Numbered from the stretch's first letter, positions 1-7,970 are shown. The stretch: DNA of 38,956 bases from Nitrospirota bacterium (GCA_021802325.1 JAKAAM010000003.1:1-38956); one strand, 5' to 3'. The notes: generated by a model from the sequence alone, not told the origin. Program-made: numbers and translations.

Positions 1-30
1 CGTAAGTGGCATTTGGGACAAGAAGACATG

Positions 31-56
31 AAAAAAGCCCGGTTTTACGCGGGCTT
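31..56 (-). terminator. Rho-independent terminator, probably of ssrA
   Basis: A 7-bp stem (AAGCCCG at 35-41 with CGGGCTT at 50-56) is followed on the minus strand by six T residues. It lies about 40 bp beyond the displaced 3' end of ssrA at 97-127, so before integration it would have ended the tmRNA transcript. It is host sequence left of the prophage. Confidence 0.75.
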
Positions 57-96
57 GATTCACTTACTGGACTTTCTCGGATGGTACAGAATCATC

Positions 97-127
97 AAAT
101 GGTGGAGGCGGCGGGAATTGAACCCGC
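97..127. repeat. attL core (31-bp copy of the ssrA 3' end)
   Basis: These 31 bp are identical to 38830-38860. They contain the T-arm and acceptor end of tmRNA, read on the minus strand and ending in CCA. Sequence on the phage side (from 128) no longer matches tmRNA, so this is the displaced copy made by integration, not a second gene. Bases 128-209 hold no gene that I can see. Confidence 0.9.
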
Positions 128-209
128 AACCATGTTCCCGACTGTCCCTGTTTTCAAGGCTTCCAGCCTGATCATATGACCCCATATCAACGTAAATGAT
201 TCATGGAAT

Positions 210-228
210 GGTGACAAAATGGTGACAG
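210..228 (+). repeat. Candidate integrase arm-type sites, left
   Basis: GGTGACAAAATGGTGACAG is a tandem pair of GGTGACA units. It matches 18 of 19 bases at 38767-38785 near the other prophage end, in the same orientation. Tandem short repeats on the phage side of both att cores are what arm-binding sites of a tyrosine recombinase look like. Binding itself is inferred. Confidence 0.5.
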
Positions 229-232
229 GATT

Positions 233-445
233 TTATGACCTTCCTGGGTTATGAGTGCTTTGCTCTCGGGCCTCCACTCGAGACTGAATCCAATCATCGA
301 TATCCGACATAAGCCATCCGGATGATCGGAGGGATAGTTTCAAAGGCTTGGGAAATTTTCCGGAGCTAATCAGTTTATAAATGGTTGAACGGGACAAGCC
401 AGTTATTTGGATTACTTCCTTTAACCGCAAGATGCATTTTTCCAT
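233..445 (-). CDS. AlpA-family excisionase-like regulator
   Basis: A 70-residue protein with a single winged helix-turn-helix of the AlpA/MerR type. Residues 8-33 include TGLSRSTIYKLI followed by GKFPKP, and then a WLMSDIDDWI segment, the usual AlpA layout. Such proteins bind DNA and act as excision factors or activators of integrase genes in P4-like elements. It is the last minus-strand gene, about 105 bp from attL, so a role in excision or in controlling the prophage end is reasonable. A second excisionase-like gene (37478-37738) sits at the opposite end. The start is an ATG with a weak AGGG ribosome site upstream. The 77 bp between this gene and the next contain nothing convincing. Confidence 0.8.
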   Translation of the reverse strand: MEKCILRLKEVIQITGLSRSTIYKLISSGKFPKPLKLSLRSSGWLMSDIDDWIQSRVEAREQSTHNPGRS

Positions 446-522
446 TGTTTTATCCCTTCACAATTATGCCAGGAGGAAAAATGCCGAAGACCCTATTTCA
501 CTGTTTTTCTCCCTTATTCCAC

Positions 523-810
523 TCACTGGCAACTCGTCACAATTTTTTCTAAAGAGTCGATCTCTCCCTTCTGCAAAACAATATCCCGATACAATGCCGA
601 CAGCATCCAGTCCCGCTTCTGTTTGACCGAGAGGCCTGCTGGCATCGGCTCATCCGATGGCAACGTTGCCAGTTTGGGGAGAAGAATCTTGCAGGGAATC
701 GTGATCGGAACCTCGACCTTTCGATCGACATAAACAGGAGTGCAGCCGGTGAGAATCAGACCGACCATCAGAAGGGAGATAAAGAGGAGGATCAACCACG
801 TTGCCTTCAT
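523..810 (-). CDS. Rz1-like outer-membrane lipoprotein (o-spanin candidate)
   Basis: A 95-residue protein with a lipoprotein signal: a hydrophobic stretch at residues 4-20 ends in LILTGC, with Cys22-Cys23 region at the lipobox. A short VPITIPC motif follows, then a helical tail. Small phage lipoproteins with this VPVxxPC signature lie at the end of lysis cassettes and are usually taken as Rz1-type spanins, which link the inner-membrane spanin to the outer membrane in the last step of lysis. The inner-membrane partner candidate is at 1046-1402, with one gene between them, so the classical nested Rz/Rz1 arrangement is absent. Its start overlaps the previous stop by 4 bp. Function is inferred from context and signature. 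Confidence 0.6.
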   Translation of the reverse strand: MKATWLILLFISLLMVGLILTGCTPVYVDRKVEVPITIPCKILLPKLATLPSDEPMPAGLSVKQKRDWMLSALYRDIVLQKGEIDSLEKIVTSCQ

Positions 811-1049
811 GACCTTCCTTCCTCTTTCTGGATTTGCTGGACCGCTTCCCAGAACCGATGCTCCACACCCGACATTTCTCCGATCATCATTCGAATGTCC
901 GGGTTTCCATAAGAATGGGCATCGGTGTCCCCGTTTTCATACTCAAAGAGAACGAGCACTCCCTTGATAGTTCCCTTTTCCTTATCACATCGTTCCACGA
1001 GTTGCGGGAGGTCCCTTTCAAACTGAGAGAAAGGAAGAATGTTAGTCAC
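807..1049 (-). CDS. Hypothetical 80-residue protein in lysis cassette
   Basis: I do not recognise a family. The protein is soluble, acidic and rich in Glu and Asp, with no signal peptide or membrane segment. It lies between the two spanin candidates and overlaps both neighbours by 4 bp, so it is translated with them. It may be a late accessory gene rather than a lysis protein. Confidence 0.6.
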   Translation of the reverse strand: MTNILPFSQFERDLPQLVERCDKEKGTIKGVLVLFEYENGDTDAHSYGNPDIRMMIGEMSGVEHRFWEAVQQIQKEEGRS

Positions 1050-1402
1050 TTGATCCTCCGGACTTTTTGAAAGGTTTCCGTGACATCTTTATCGCAATCC
1101 GAATGACTTGGGAACTTGATGGGTACTTGACTGATCCTAATTGCCGTTTGCAGGATCTTCTCCGCAGTAACCTCTGCTTTCTTCGCCTTCACCTCTGAGG
1201 TCTTTTCCCGGAGCCACATCAGCCGGATCGCCCGGTTCTGAGCGGTGATCGCCTCACCATTCCGCTTCTGGACGGCTTCATAATGGTGGGTCCACGCCTC
1301 GTAGTAGTCGAGCCTCCAACGGTCCCAACCGATCCATCCCAGGGCAGCCAGGATCCCGACTGCTACCAGGATCCGTTGCCAGTTCGCCAGAAAGAACATC
1401 AT
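1046..1402 (-). CDS. Membrane-anchored helical protein (i-spanin candidate)
   Basis: A 118-residue protein with one N-terminal membrane segment (residues 9-25, WQRILVAVGILAALGWIGW) and a charged helical remainder (residues 40-95, with runs of Lys, Glu and Ala). This is the topology of Rz-type inner-membrane spanins: an N-in anchor and a periplasmic coiled coil. It lies in the lysis cassette downstream of the endolysin and upstream of a lipoprotein that could be its partner. No sequence signature proves the assignment. Confidence 0.5.
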   Translation of the reverse strand: MMFFLANWQRILVAVGILAALGWIGWDRWRLDYYEAWTHHYEAVQKRNGEAITAQNRAIRLMWLREKTSEVKAKKAEVTAEKILQTAIRISQVPIKFPSHSDCDKDVTETFQKVRRIK

Positions 1403-1674
1403 GACGGGTTCCCTCCTTCAGGACCGAAGCCCGGACGCCGGGGAAATGTCGTCGTGTAATCTCCCACCTTCCCCTTGAAAAGCCGGGAGAGGCCTCCGCC
1501 ACCGATGATGGCCGAGGCTCCTGTTCCATAGCTCACCGGATCGAACTGGCGCGTCTCCCACATTTTCCAGACGGACATGGCCACAAAACCCACGACCGTG
1601 AACGCCGCTAAAACGGCCGAGAGTTCAAAGGTCTCTCCGTCACGTTCGGTCAGAATGTCCTTGAGCCATTTCAT
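1399..1674 (-). CDS. Small membrane protein, holin candidate
   Basis: A 91-residue protein with a strong hydrophobic segment at about residues 18-37 (LSAVLAAFTVVGFVAMSVW) and a weaker Gly/Ala-rich one at 50-63. It begins with MKWLKDILTERDGETF, a pattern that I associate with small phage membrane proteins next to endolysins. A holin is needed because the endolysin has no export signal. This protein, the one at 2432-2746 and the 26-residue peptide at 1906-1986 are the candidates. It overlaps both neighbours by 4 bp. Confidence 0.5.
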   Translation of the reverse strand: MKWLKDILTERDGETFELSAVLAAFTVVGFVAMSVWKMWETRQFDPVSYGTGASAIIGGGGLSRLFKGKVGDYTTTFPRRPGFGPEGGNPS

Positions 1675-1904
1675 TTGAAGAGCCCCTTGATCAGGGTGGT
1701 CGCTTCGCCGTAGTACTTGGCCGTCTCGGTATCGAGCGAAGCTGTGGCGCTCTCAAACCACTTGTCAATCGTGGCAGCAATATGCTCCGCGCTGTGATAC
1801 ACCTTTGTCGTCATAATCCGGTGCTCGATCAGTCCGGCTTCCTTTTCCACCCAATCCTCGGCCTTGTCCGCGAGGGTTTCCGTTTCGGTTACGATTCCAC
1901 TCAT
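1671..1904 (-). CDS. Hypothetical 77-residue soluble protein
   Basis: No family recognised. It is an amphipathic, Glu- and Thr-rich, mostly helical protein without signal peptide. I start it at the ATG at 1904 because a good ribosome site (AAGGAG, 7 bp spacing) precedes it. That site lies inside the end of the 26-residue peptide gene upstream. A longer in-frame start at 1982 would lack such a site. Confidence 0.6.
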   Translation of the reverse strand: MSGIVTETETLADKAEDWVEKEAGLIEHRIMTTKVYHSAEHIAATIDKWFESATASLDTETAKYYGEATTLIKGLFK

Positions 1905-1905
1905 C

Positions 1906-1986
1906 TCATCTCTCCTTGTTGATATTGTTGGCCCGGATGCAAAAGAGCAGAGCCAGGCCCACCATGAGCGCCAGAATCCCATTCAT
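1906..1986 (-). CDS. 26-residue single-span membrane peptide
   Basis: A very short frame whose ATG overlaps the endolysin stop by 3 bp (GCATGAATG). It encodes a peptide with one hydrophobic segment, GILALMVGLALLFCI, flanked by a positively charged tail (NNINKER). Its stop is 1 bp before the start of the next gene and contains that gene's ribosome site. Position and tight coupling argue that it is translated. A holin-like or accessory lysis role is conceivable but inferred. Confidence 0.5.
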   Translation of the reverse strand: MNGILALMVGLALLFCIRANNINKER

Positions 1987-2435
1987 GCGCTCTCCTGCAA
2001 AAACATCCGCTGTTCGGCAAAGCGCCGGAGCTCGAGGTCTTTCACCACCCGACCCCCCGCATGGTCCCAAAGGGGAATCTGGGCGGCCGCCGCGTTGTAG
2101 CGTCCATCGTTCAGGTCCTCGAGAAGAGTCGAACGCTCAAGGGCTCCTCCCCCCAGGTTGAACACGAAATCCACCAGGGCGTCGAACTGGCTCTGAGAAA
2201 GGGGGACATGGACTAATTGATTGACCTCGTTCTCGGCCTCTTCCACATCGGCCTCGAGGAGAAGGAGGGCTGTCCCTTCGGTGATGGAAGACCCGGGAGG
2301 CCATTTGGAAATCTCTTCATCCGTCATGAGGTGTCCGTATCCGATCGTCCAGTTCCCGGCCACATCCTGATAGGGAGATAGCCGAAGACCTTCCTGGTTC
2401 TGAATGAACTTGAGCCCTTGCACAGACAGCTTCAT
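1983..2435 (-). CDS. Endolysin, GH24 lysozyme (T4/RrrD type)
   Basis: A 150-residue glycoside hydrolase that cleaves the glycan strands of peptidoglycan. The family's catalytic spacing E-8-D-5-T is met exactly: Glu15 (NQEGLRL), Asp24 (PYQDVAG), Thr30 (NWTIGYGH). Residues 85-98 (FDALVDFVFNLGGG) are the usual second family motif. The length is that of single-domain phage lysozymes. There is no N-terminal signal or SAR segment, so it should stay in the cytoplasm until a holin opens the membrane. It overlaps genes on both sides by about 3-4 bp within the lysis cassette. Confidence 0.95.
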   Translation of the reverse strand: MKLSVQGLKFIQNQEGLRLSPYQDVAGNWTIGYGHLMTDEEISKWPPGSSITEGTALLLLEADVEEAENEVNQLVHVPLSQSQFDALVDFVFNLGGGALERSTLLEDLNDGRYNAAAAQIPLWDHAGGRVVKDLELRRFAEQRMFLQESA

Positions 2436-2746
2436 TTCTTCTCCTTGAAGTTCAGGTTGTCGAGCCGATGGTTAATGAGAAGAAAGTCTTCCCGATGCAC
2501 TTCCTGATGTTTTTGCAAAGCCGTCAAGATTTGCTGGTTCACTTCCCGATTCTCCTGGTGCATCCGCAAGAGCTCTTTCATGTTCGGATGGTCATGAAGA
2601 TGTTCTTTTTGCCAGCCCTCCATGTCGTCCAGTCTTTTGTCCCTGTCGCCCAGCGCTTTCTTTCCTAAAAAGAAGGCGAGAAGCCACCCTCCCACGTTTG
2701 CCCACAGCGTATAGGTGGATGTCCCCTGGTCCATCGTTTTATCCAT
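2432..2746 (-). CDS. Small membrane/coiled-coil protein, second holin candidate
   Basis: From the ATG at 2746 the protein has 104 residues: one membrane segment near residues 12-29 (TLWANVGGWLLAFFLG) and then a long charged helix rich in His, Gln, Glu and Lys. One-span proteins with a charged coiled tail lie beside many phage endolysins and some act as class III holins or holin regulators. The start is 4 bp after the fibre stop. An AGGAGG lies directly before this ATG and 12 bp before a second in-frame ATG at 2734, so either start is possible. A longer frame reaching 2914 overlaps the fibre gene and is unlikely. Confidence 0.6.
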   Translation of the reverse strand: MDKTMDQGTSTYTLWANVGGWLLAFFLGKKALGDRDKRLDDMEGWQKEHLHDHPNMKELLRMHQENREVNQQILTALQKHQEVHREDFLLINHRLDNLNFKEKK

Positions 2747-2750
2747 CCTC

Positions 2751-5075
2751 CTATCCCTGAATAATCTGGGCGGTGCCCAGAGTTGCGTTGACGGTCGTGA
2801 AGCTGTAATACCAACCGGCCGGAACCCGAAGGAAATAACTGTGAGCTTTCCCCACAACGGATCCTGCCGGTTCCGATTCGTCCGGAAGACTTCCCGGAGT
2901 GGATGTGCTTCCAAGAGCCGGGGTCATCGTTGCCGCTTCTGTCGAAGTCGGGTTATAAGTTACCGACATCAGGATCGTGATGGGCTGCCCAGTGGTGTTC
3001 CGGTAGACCGTTCCGCTGACCGGCGAGGAAGTGGAAAGGGATCCGGTCAGGGAAGGGTAAAGTGTGTTGGCCTGCGTTTCGGTAATTCCCCCCAGATTCG
3101 AGAGCGCGGCGGCCGCCGTTGTCGCACCGGTCCCTCCATCCGCAATCGAAAGGGGAAGATCACTCAAGGGAACATAGAGGGAATCGGCCTGAGAACGCGG
3201 GACCACCTGCTGCGTCCCGGAACCCGAATTCGCTGCCTGGAAGACCTGGGAGGGATTGCCACCTATGGCCGCGTACCGGGCATCCCCCTGCGCGATCGGA
3301 ACGACCTCCTGCGTCCCGGGACTGGCATTTGCCGCTTCGAACGTTTCCGATGGAGAGCCGCCTTTGGGGGCAAAATCGGATTGGGCTTGCCCCAAAGGAA
3401 CGGCATCCGTCTGGCTCGACGCCGTTCCGACCTGGAAGGCCTGGTTGGGATTGCCTCCCACAAGGGCGTAGCCTCCCTGGGCTTCCGTCGCCTGGGTGAT
3501 GCCGGTGAAGAAGAGATTGCTGAACCGGGGCACAAACTCATAGGCCGTGTTCTGGGTGGGGACGCTTCCGGTCGGCGTCACGGAGCCGTCATCGACCCAG
3601 TGAGTGGCATTGACCACCTGGACATTCTGGAGATATCCCTCGGATCCGCTCGACCGCCCATAGACCGTGAAAGACTTTTCCCATCCACTGGCCGAGGTGT
3701 TCCCCCAATCGATCCGCACTCCCCCCGGGGCCGTCAGGGTGATGGAAACCTCGGTGCTCGGGAGTGTCTCCCCGTACGAGGAACTCCGCGTGATCTTGTA
3801 GTAGTAGGTTCCTGCCGGAAGATTCCCGGACGTCACCGCGAGGGCCGGGGGGTTGGGAGGAAGCGCCAGATTGGTCACCACTTCGAGGGTCGCCTGGGGG
3901 CCGATCTGCCGCGTGAAGGTATGATGGCCATAATCCGCGCTCGGCATCGAATCGAGCACAAATCCCCCCAGGAGAACATCGGCCAGAAGCATCCTCGGCG
4001 TTTCGATGGAATATCCCCACGCGCCGTAATTGGACCCCGAGATGCAGACAGCCGTGATGTATGGAGCCGTGAGCTTTCCGGTGTTCACATAGAGGTAGGC
4101 ACAGGCCCAGAAATACTCGACAATCTCCTGGACGGTCTGAAGATTTCCCAGAATCGAGAAATTGGGAGACTGTCCCGTATTGTCGGTGACGGGTAATGTC
4201 ACGATGGCCCACACTTCGAATTCTGCCAGAGGAGGATCCGGAGGGATGGAAGACTGGCCGAAGATGACCTGTGGCTGACCCCACACCACCTGCATCGCTT
4301 TCTGGTGGAACTGGAGATCATCCATATTCGAGTTCGAGGGATTGGACGCATTGACCCCATTGGAGTCGCACCCGAAGTCCTCGAAAACATACACGTCCCC
4401 GCTATCGCGGGGAAGGACGAGATTGTTGGGATTGGCCGTCTGAAATTCCTGATAACGGGAGGCCGAAGAAGGCCACGTCACCTGCGTGATGTTGTCGGCC
4501 GCCACATGCTCGAAGTAGTAGGCGTTCCAGGCAACCGGAAGATTGTAGGATTGAGCGGCCTGTTTGGCCCCGATCTGGAGCTCCCGCGTCACCCCGGAGA
4601 AATCGAATCCCGCACTGTCGAAAAAGATCCCGTCGACTCCGATATTGGCCCACCACGTTACGTTCTGCTGGATCTGGGAAAGCGTGGCCAAAGGAGGCCC
4701 ACCGATGGTCACATATCCGTAGACCTTGGTCCCAAGGGCCCGGACCCCGGCAATGATCTTCGTCGTGGTGGAATAGTTGGAATCGTTCGGGTTCTCGTAA
4801 CCGGCTCCGCACACCCAGATATCCCATTTGGAAATGCGGGTGATGATTTCCTGCACGTCCCAGAGATTCTGGAAGGCGATGGGATACCCGTAATAGACGA
4901 GGAGCTTCTGGGGAGCGAAGAAGGTGTTGAAAGACCCTGCGTTCCCGGGATTGATGGAAGACCGGTTCTGCCAGGCCTTTCCGTTGAAAACGAGGCTGTC
5001 TCCCACGTGCGGAGAGAGCACTCCCACATCGGCCACTTCCTGCAGGCGCATGGACGACTTCACAGCATCCCCCAT
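2751..5075 (-). CDS. Tail fibre/spike with glycosidase-like TIM-barrel domain
   Basis: A 774-residue virion protein in several parts. Residues 56-235 resemble the TIM-barrel glycosidases of the spherulin-4/GH135 and GH114 type: KLLVYYGYP at the first strand, TKVYGYVTIGG at 116-126 and IGVDGIFFDSAG at 145-156, where Asp153 is at the position of a catalytic acid. Residues 405-510 form a fibronectin-like module also seen in the 633-residue tail protein. Residues 540-636 hold three repeats of about 32 residues (GGNPSQxF ... GTQxVVPxxQADxxY), typical of fibre shafts. GGTGATTAAAALSNLGG follows. The protein probably binds and perhaps degrades a surface polysaccharide. The fold assignment is by motif only; enzyme activity is inferred. 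Confidence 0.75.
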   Translation of the reverse strand: MGDAVKSSMRLQEVADVGVLSPHVGDSLVFNGKAWQNRSSINPGNAGSFNTFFAPQKLLVYYGYPIAFQNLWDVQEIITRISKWDIWVCGAGYENPNDSNYSTTTKIIAGVRALGTKVYGYVTIGGPPLATLSQIQQNVTWWANIGVDGIFFDSAGFDFSGVTRELQIGAKQAAQSYNLPVAWNAYYFEHVAADNITQVTWPSSASRYQEFQTANPNNLVLPRDSGDVYVFEDFGCDSNGVNASNPSNSNMDDLQFHQKAMQVVWGQPQVIFGQSSIPPDPPLAEFEVWAIVTLPVTDNTGQSPNFSILGNLQTVQEIVEYFWACAYLYVNTGKLTAPYITAVCISGSNYGAWGYSIETPRMLLADVLLGGFVLDSMPSADYGHHTFTRQIGPQATLEVVTNLALPPNPPALAVTSGNLPAGTYYYKITRSSSYGETLPSTEVSITLTAPGGVRIDWGNTSASGWEKSFTVYGRSSGSEGYLQNVQVVNATHWVDDGSVTPTGSVPTQNTAYEFVPRFSNLFFTGITQATEAQGGYALVGGNPNQAFQVGTASSQTDAVPLGQAQSDFAPKGGSPSETFEAANASPGTQEVVPIAQGDARYAAIGGNPSQVFQAANSGSGTQQVVPRSQADSLYVPLSDLPLSIADGGTGATTAAAALSNLGGITETQANTLYPSLTGSLSTSSPVSGTVYRNTTGQPITILMSVTYNPTSTEAATMTPALGSTSTPGSLPDESEPAGSVVGKAHSYFLRVPAGWYYSFTTVNATLGTAQIIQG

Positions 5076-6364
5076 CGTTCGAGGGTCTTGATGTCCTCTT
5101 CCGCCTTGTCCCCGATATCCGTCCGGTATTGCTTGTTGGGAAGGTTGATCCGGTCGACCACGGAATAGGCATCATACCGGGCTTCCCGAACGGTGGCCCC
5201 GGTTCCGGCCGGAGAGCAGATCCATCCGCCATCTCCCGCGCTCTCGAAATGATCCCCGTTCCACCACATATCGAGCGGGTTCACGCGGGAAAGGATCTCA
5301 AGATCGAAAAGGCAAGGAATATCCTTTGATGGAATTTCGGCCGTCTTGTTGGGAAAAGGTGGAATGGAAAGCGTCACGGAACAGGCATATCCCTTGGCCT
5401 TCTTGATCTCCCGGACTTGGTGATGTGCAGCCTCGACAAAGAACCGGGCCATGGGCTGATCCGTCAACTGCATGAGAGTGACGGAGGCATTGATGCCAAA
5501 ACGTGGGGTCAGTTCGAGGCCCCAGACCTTGAATGTCGCTCCCTTATCGCCCGGGTTCATGGGCAAGATCCGCTCGACGATCGTGTTCAAGTCGATCTGG
5601 CCATAGAATCCGAGCTTTCCGAGGATCGGTTCGAGCTTTCGGATTCCCTGCTCGATCACCTTGTTGGATTCGGTCCACCAGAGGACATCTCCGGCACACC
5701 CGGTGTTGGGGCCGATATCGCCGTTCATGAATTTCTTGCGCTCGAGGGTGTGGTTCCAGAATCCATCGAGAAACTTCTTGCCGTCGAAAAATCCCTCCGT
5801 ACTGATCTCCACCCCCCGGACTTTTGTCTGGAGGTTGATCAGGGCTCCCCCGATCTTGCCGGAATAGGTTTCCAGCATTTCGATCACGTCTTCCGGACCA
5901 TCTCCCACATACGTGAGGGAGGATCCCGCTCCTTTCTCCCCATCGAGCTTGATGACAAAAGATTCGCCGGTCTTTTTGACGTGCGCGATCGCCTGGGAAA
6001 CATTCCGGGTGGAGTAGGTCTCCGGAACCGCGATCCCTGCGTTTTTCAGCAGGTCCAGCACTTTGTCTCGCTCGTATTCCAGGAAGTCGGCGATTTCAGA
6101 CCCCCCGTACACGGGGAGACCGATCTTCCGGAGACGGTCGGCGATCTTCCCCATGCCCGTACAGTCGACCACCACCGCATCCGGCTTCCAGGAAGCAAGT
6201 TTTCCGAGAGGGAGTTCATCCACCATCCCGACCCCGATCCGGCTTTTTCGGGGTTTCGTCCAGATCGCCCTCACTTCGCAGCCCTCGATCAGACAACGGA
6301 TGGCGAAAGGAAGATAGGTCCCGTCCTTTGTCAGGAACGCGATTCGAAGCGGCTTACTGGCCAT
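5060..6364 (-). CDS. PurD-like ATP-grasp ligase
   Basis: From the ATG at 6364 the protein has 434 residues, close to phosphoribosylamine-glycine ligase (PurD, about 430). ATP-grasp features in order: GGSEIADFLEYERDKVLDLL (preATP domain boundary), VIKLDGEKGAGSS (ATP-binding loop with the Lys), VRGVEISTEGFF, GPNTGCAGD (PurD NTGGMG loop) and GLELTPRFG (metal-binding Glu and Asn/Arg region). The end resembles the PurD C-domain: GTGATVREARYDAYSVVDRI followed by YRTDIG. PurD joins glycine to phosphoribosylamine in purine synthesis. Here the gene sits among virion genes, overlapping the ejection protein upstream by 11 bp and the fibre downstream by 16 bp, so a different substrate or a role in virion assembly or base modification is possible. 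Confidence 0.8.
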   Translation of the reverse strand: MASKPLRIAFLTKDGTYLPFAIRCLIEGCEVRAIWTKPRKSRIGVGMVDELPLGKLASWKPDAVVVDCTGMGKIADRLRKIGLPVYGGSEIADFLEYERDKVLDLLKNAGIAVPETYSTRNVSQAIAHVKKTGESFVIKLDGEKGAGSSLTYVGDGPEDVIEMLETYSGKIGGALINLQTKVRGVEISTEGFFDGKKFLDGFWNHTLERKKFMNGDIGPNTGCAGDVLWWTESNKVIEQGIRKLEPILGKLGFYGQIDLNTIVERILPMNPGDKGATFKVWGLELTPRFGINASVTLMQLTDQPMARFFVEAAHHQVREIKKAKGYACSVTLSIPPFPNKTAEIPSKDIPCLFDLEILSRVNPLDMWWNGDHFESAGDGGWICSPAGTGATVREARYDAYSVVDRINLPNKQYRTDIGDKAEEDIKTLERWGML

Positions 6365-7970
6365 TGGCAACCGCTCCTTGCTCTTCGAGCAGGGCCAAAA
6401 GACCCGATGCCGGGAGACGGGATCGTTCGGCCAGGGCGGATGCCCCCCGCGCCGTCTTCCCGAGAAGATTTCCTGCTTCCCCCACCAGGCGCGGTGAAGA
6501 CAATCCAATGAGACCCAATCCGGTTCCCGGCAAAGCGGCGGAATGTGAAAGAGCACCAGTGGCGGCCGCACCTCCTTCCCCCCAAAGAAGAGGCGCTTCC
6601 ATTCCCCTCCGGAACCAGGGCTTCATTTCGAGGCCATACATTTGCGCCTGCAGATTCCCGGAAGGATCGAATTTCCCCACAAGATCTCTCCCGTATTGGC
6701 TGTGACTTCTGCCGATGGTCTGCATCTTGGTGAGGATGGTCCGGGTATTGAGTCTCTTCTTGTCGGTGGTCAGCGAAAACGCCTTTTCCATCTGATCGAT
6801 CACACGCTTGCGCCGCTGATAGTCCGCTGTCAGCTTTGCGTAGGAAGGATGCTGCTTCAAAACATCATCCACAGCTTTGACAATATGCGTCATGACCGCT
6901 CGCGCGCGGCTCTTGTAGGGCGTCTCGTCGAGAAGGTTCTGCAATTGATGCTTCATGACAACCACGTCCTGAAAACCCATGTTTTTGGCATTCCAGGCTT
7001 TCCGGAAGAGCTTGTGGGCCTCCTGAAGCTGAGAAGGACCCTTCGGGCCAAGGCTCGAATTGGAGAAATCCAGGTTCTTTCCCGCCACGGACGAGACGCG
7101 CTCCTTTTTCATCTTGTCCACATATTTCTTGACGAAGGGGTCCGTCGAGAGAGGAGAATTGCCAATGGCTTCCAGATCCTTTTCATAGGCGTCGCTGTTT
7201 TCCCCTTTCAACCGGGAAAGCCTCTGGACCCCCGCATTGGAGATTTCTTCCTCCGTCGCTCCGGTCCCTCTCATCTGCCTCAAAAATCCCGGCATTCCTT
7301 TAAGGGACGCTGCAACAGATTCCGCACTGGTTCCCGTCATGCGTCCGAGGGTTTGGGCCATTCCCTTTCCGGCTACCTTTCCTGCGGCCTTGACCCCTTT
7401 TGCGGCCAAGGCCACCGGAGCCTGCGTGACTTTCTCGGCGATTTCCGCCGCCCCTGGCAATCCGGCTTTTCGAAGGAGACCTGAAGCCGGGGACAGGAGA
7501 GCGGATGCATCCAGAAGGGCACCGGCCGGATCCGTGGCCAGAGTGTTCTTGATCGCTTCTTCCGACCCGTAACGGCCGGAGAGATGATGGAGAAGGGACC
7601 GGGCCACAGCCACATCCTTCTGGTATTCCCCCGGATCGCGGTAGAGTTTGGAGGGATGGAGATCCATGGCTTTCAGGAAGAGATCGAGACCCCCGGACAA
7701 TCCCCGCACCGTTGATTCAATAGAGTCCACAGGATGAAGAAGAGCCGACCCGATGTTTTCGGCCGTCTTTCCGAGGGAGGGAACAGCGTTTTTCAGGGCC
7801 TCCTTCGGGACATCGGACCAGGAGCGGGATTTGGGTGGGGACGGAGGGGAAGAAGTCGCCCGGTTTCCATTTTCCGGAACAAAATCCTTCATGTCGGACG
7901 CAGTGAGTTTGACCCCTGAATCCGGCTTGAACTCCTTCAACTGATCGGGAGTCAGGACAACTCCGCTCAT
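6354..7970 (-). CDS. Large virion protein, probable DNA-ejection protein
   Basis: 538 residues without signal peptide or recognised enzyme domain. The N-terminus carries repeated short motifs (LTPDQLKEFKPDSG, LTASDMKDFVPENG). The middle is Ala/Gly-rich and helical (about 150-215), and a hydrophobic Gly/Ala/Leu-rich tail (about 455-520) could interact with membranes. It lies between tail genes and a second large helical protein, where short-tailed phages keep the ejection (internal virion) proteins that leave the capsid with the DNA. The assignment rests on position, size and composition. Confidence 0.5.
   Translation of the reverse strand: MSGVVLTPDQLKEFKPDSGVKLTASDMKDFVPENGNRATSSPPSPPKSRSWSDVPKEALKNAVPSLGKTAENIGSALLHPVDSIESTVRGLSGGLDLFLKAMDLHPSKLYRDPGEYQKDVAVARSLLHHLSGRYGSEEAIKNTLATDPAGALLDASALLSPASGLLRKAGLPGAAEIAEKVTQAPVALAAKGVKAAGKVAGKGMAQTLGRMTGTSAESVAASLKGMPGFLRQMRGTGATEEEISNAGVQRLSRLKGENSDAYEKDLEAIGNSPLSTDPFVKKYVDKMKKERVSSVAGKNLDFSNSSLGPKGPSQLQEAHKLFRKAWNAKNMGFQDVVVMKHQLQNLLDETPYKSRARAVMTHIVKAVDDVLKQHPSYAKLTADYQRRKRVIDQMEKAFSLTTDKKRLNTRTILTKMQTIGRSHSQYGRDLVGKFDPSGNLQAQMYGLEMKPWFRRGMEAPLLWGEGGAAATGALSHSAALPGTGLGLIGLSSPRLVGEAGNLLGKTARGASALAERSRLPASGLLALLEEQGAVANGQ

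Noticed and set aside
1..20. CGTAAGT at the window start resembling CGTAAGTCATT near 38803
   Set aside because: The shared stretch is 7 bp and lies outside the prophage at the left; chance is likely.
100..190. Possible tRNA at the left end
   Set aside because: Only the T-arm and acceptor 3' half are present and they are identical to tmRNA; the following bases do not form anticodon or D arms.
481..552. Short plus-strand frame with a perfect AGGAGG
   Set aside because: It has 23 codons with no hydrophobic or other pattern, overlaps the end of the spanin gene on the other strand, and has no partner or promoter.
3190..3490. Tandem repeats as a CRISPR-like array
   Set aside because: The period is about 96-99 bp with in-frame protein repeats of the fibre shaft; no short identical repeats with unique spacers. 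No CRISPR array is seen anywhere in the window.
2715..4196. Long plus-strand frame antisense to the fibre gene
   Set aside because: It mirrors the codon pattern of the GC-rich minus-strand gene, has Arg/Gly-rich sequence without domain, and no ribosome site. The same holds for the long antisense frames at 5417-6511, 7970-9853, 11833-13866, 13893-16256, 16447-18321 and 20118-21263.
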